Source: Nanohaloarchaea archaeon PL-Br10_U2g16 (GTDB lineage: Archaea > Nanohalarchaeota > Nanosalinia > Nanosalinales > Nanosalinaceae). Taken from it: 5,944 nt of DNA. Shown piece by piece: positions 4,468-5,944 of this stretch. The translations under genes were made by a program, and so were the position numbers. The notes under the pieces were generated by a model that was given only the letters and a program-made list of their open reading frames with translations, was not told the DNA's origin and ran no database searches. The stretch is from assembly GCA_001563995.1 (NCBI GenBank), contig LKMV01000046.1, forward strand, positions 1 through 5,944, read 5' to 3'. Position 1 is the first letter of the stretch, and the number at the start of each line of letters is the position of its first letter.

Positions 4468-5944
4468 ATGACTGAGGAAGATGAGTTCGTAAAAGTGAAG
4501 AAGTCCGAGCTGGAGGAACTTGTCGACAGAAAAGTTAAGGAAAGAGTTTCTAGAACTGAGAAAACCGGTAAACAGGAGAAGTCTGATTCTAAAAAGGATG
4601 ATAATGTTTCTCGTCGAGAGTTTTTGAAAAAAGCCGGTCTTGGTGCCTTAGGATTAGGTGCTTTGGGTTTGAGTCCTTCTAGTGCTTTGGATGTTCGTGA
4701 TCATAAGTTTGATGTTTATACTCAGGATTCGGGTTCTGTGAAAAGTTTAGGTGTTGATGGTAGCGGTGATGTTGATGTTCCAAACGGTAATCTGTTTGAG
4801 TCGGGTAGCCGTGTGGCGACCCGTAACTGGGCGACCAGTGATAATATTGATCACAGCGATTTAACCGGGTTGAACAGTGATGACCACCATAGTCGTTATA
4901 CGGATGGTGAGGCGAGGTCTGCGGTTGATGGGTCGACGGTTTCGAGTTTGCGTGCTAGTTCGGATATACGGATTTTAGATGGTAATGAGTTCAGGTTGTA
5001 TGATGAAGGAGGGGATTATGCACGTATGGATGCAAGAACTGGAGATGGTGACGCAGTAATCCATAAATACTCAAGACTTGATGGTTCTGCGAGTCGTTGG
5101 CGTGAGCATTGGTATGATGGGGGCAGTTATCATGATGCTTGGGCGACAAGCGGAGGATTCCGTTTTGACTCAAGCATAGGAATCGGAACCAATCCCAACT
5201 CCGGCAACAACGGCGCAATCTTTCTAAGAGATAATAATGATTGGACAGGGAACGCAGGCTCAAACCAGGCCAAAATAGAATACCACTCCGGTCAACTATA
5301 TCTGAACTCCGGAGACTCAGACGGAGACATAGTAAGGTTCAGAAACAGTTCAGGGAACAACGTAGTAGATATAGAGGACTCAGGCAACACAAGCATAAGC
5401 GGAAACTTGGATATTGTTAACACAAGCGACAATCAAGTTGTCAAGCTACCGGTCTACCAATCAACAGACGACCTACCGGACACAAAAGAAGGAAGTATCG
5501 CATACGTCGACGAAGAAAACGATCTGTATGTTGTCTCTGGTAATCCGGGTTGGGGGGCGGTAAGCGGAGGTAGAGATGAAGATCTGGCCGAATTAATAGA
5601 GTTCGTAACTTTTCCTGGCGAAACGGATGAGGATGTAAGACAAAATATTTATGAAAATGAGTTTGAAGTGTTAATAGAGAATGGCGAGATCGAAAATATT
5701 TTCTTAAATAATGTGACGTCGACCGAGGTTGTAGAAAGCGACAATGCTATAGAAAAAATAGTGTCGAATAGGACATCTATGGATGTGTTAAGTGAGTCAT
5801 CAAATATTTTGCAACCTATTGCTGACAGTCAAAATGCAATGGAAATTATGGCTAATTCCAATTTTGCTATTAGTTATATAGAAGATAATTGGGAAAAGCT
5901 AAATATATCAAATGGTAAGCCTCCGGTATCTCCTATTTATATGG
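4468..5944 (+). CDS. Tat-exported tail-fibre-like surface protein (partial, open at right edge)
   Basis: The frame opens at ATG 4468 and stays open for 492 codons to the window end. Residues 1-47 are a charged cytoplasmic extension. S48-R-R-E-F-L-K54 followed by a Gly/Leu/Ala core (56-68) and S71-S-A73 is a textbook twin-arginine signal, probably cut after A73. No lipobox Cys follows. Residues 128-144, DHSDLTGLNSDDHHSRY, match a motif widespread in phage tail fibres. Residues 230-330 are Gly/Ser/Asn/Asp-rich with GIGT-N-P and SGQLYLNSG strings typical of beta-rich fibre shafts. Residues 334-365 form an EGSIAYV...LYV...GWGAV module, also common in fibres, and 414-473 carry six decapeptide repeats. 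The protein is expected to be exported and displayed as a trimeric, fibre-like adhesin (inference). The Tat signal argues against a simple virion gene. Codon use shifts in blocks along the gene. The reverse-strand frame at 4991-5263 is a shadow. Confidence 0.85.
   Translation, partial: MTEEDEFVKVKKSELEELVDRKVKERVSRTEKTGKQEKSDSKKDDNVSRREFLKKAGLGALGLGALGLSPSSALDVRDHKFDVYTQDSGSVKSLGVDGSGDVDVPNGNLFESGSRVATRNWATSDNIDHSDLTGLNSDDHHSRYTDGEARSAVDGSTVSSLRASSDIRILDGNEFRLYDEGGDYARMDARTGDGDAVIHKYSRLDGSASRWREHWYDGGSYHDAWATSGGFRFDSSIGIGTNPNSGNNGAIFLRDNNDWTGNAGSNQAKIEYHSGQLYLNSGDSDGDIVRFRNSSGNNVVDIEDSGNTSISGNLDIVNTSDNQVVKLPVYQSTDDLPDTKEGSIAYVDEENDLYVVSGNPGWGAVSGGRDEDLAELIEFVTFPGETDEDVRQNIYENEFEVLIENGEIENIFLNNVTSTEVVESDNAIEKIVSNRTSMDVLSESSNILQPIADSQNAMEIMANSNFAISYIEDNWEKLNISNGKPPVSPIYM
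5707..5886 (+). repeat. Six in-register decapeptide repeats in the fibre-like protein
   Basis: Residues 414-473 split without gaps into six blocks of ten: NNVTSTEVVE, SDNAIEKIVS, NRTSMDVLSE, SSNILQPIAD, SQNAMEIMAN, SNFAISYIED. The shared pattern is [SN]-x-x-[ATI]-[IMSL]-x-x-[IVM]-x-x, with a polar first position and hydrophobic residues at about 4-5 and 8. The DNA of the copies differs strongly, so the repeat is kept at protein level and is not a recent tandem duplication. Similar S-x-x-A-M-x-x-[VI] repeats occur in some phage tail proteins (from memory, not checked). Confidence 0.7.

Noticed and set aside
4991..5263. Minus-strand open frame of 90 codons
   Set aside because: It lies inside the fibre-like gene. 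Its composition (His/Leu/Ser/Arg-rich) simply mirrors the skewed codon use of that gene, and it has no start signals.
4468..5944. A frameshift or two separate genes where codon use changes in the fibre gene
   Set aside because: The frame stays open without interruption from 4468 to the edge, and the tail-fibre-like motifs on both sides of each change are in the same frame.
1..5944. CRISPR array, insertion sequence or tRNA-linked attachment site
   Set aside because: No regularly spaced repeats, no transposase or integrase frame, and no second copy of the tRNA 3' end were found.

Overview
The window looks like a piece of a small-genome, salt-adapted archaeon, most likely a DPANN lineage near Nanohaloarchaeota. 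That placement is inference. It rests on an archaeal-type 20S proteasome alpha subunit and an SBDS/SDO1 ribosome-maturation factor, a tRNA with an intron at the archaeal 37/38 position, strongly acidic proteins at moderate-to-low GC, leaderless-looking promoters mixed with Shine-Dalgarno starts, and a twin-arginine (Tat) secreted surface protein.

Left part, all on the minus strand: the first 11 codons of a Sec-signal protein (1-33, running off the left edge), a small C-terminally membrane-anchored acidic protein (134-595), an intron-containing tRNA (721-856) and a 397-residue PHP-family metallophosphoesterase resembling HisK-type histidinol phosphatase (1042-2235). The tRNA folds cleanly once a 63-nt intron is removed and then carries anticodon UAU (Ile, codon AUA). 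Most archaea instead read AUA with a CAU tRNA modified to agmatidine.

Centre: a divergent promoter region (2236-2465) leads into psmA (2466-3176, plus). A small acidic orphan gene (3197-3589, minus) lies tail-to-tail with psmA and head-to-head with the SBDS gene (3716-4402, plus). psmA and SBDS are neighbours in the widely conserved archaeal exosome/proteasome superoperon. Here the pair is split by the antisense orphan, and the exosome genes expected after SBDS are absent from that position.

Right part: a large open frame starts at 4468 and is still open at 5944 (492 codons visible). It encodes a Tat-exported protein that looks like a phage tail fibre. It has an SRREFLK signal, a DHSDLTGL...DDHHSRY motif known from tail fibres, beta-rich GIGT/SG-type segments, an EGSIAYV...LYV...GWGAV module and six in-register decapeptide repeats. 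Its base composition and codon use change in blocks along the gene, suggesting mosaic assembly. A secreted, non-viral tail-fibre-like adhesin in an organism of this kind is the most interesting lead here, with host-cell attachment as a speculative role.
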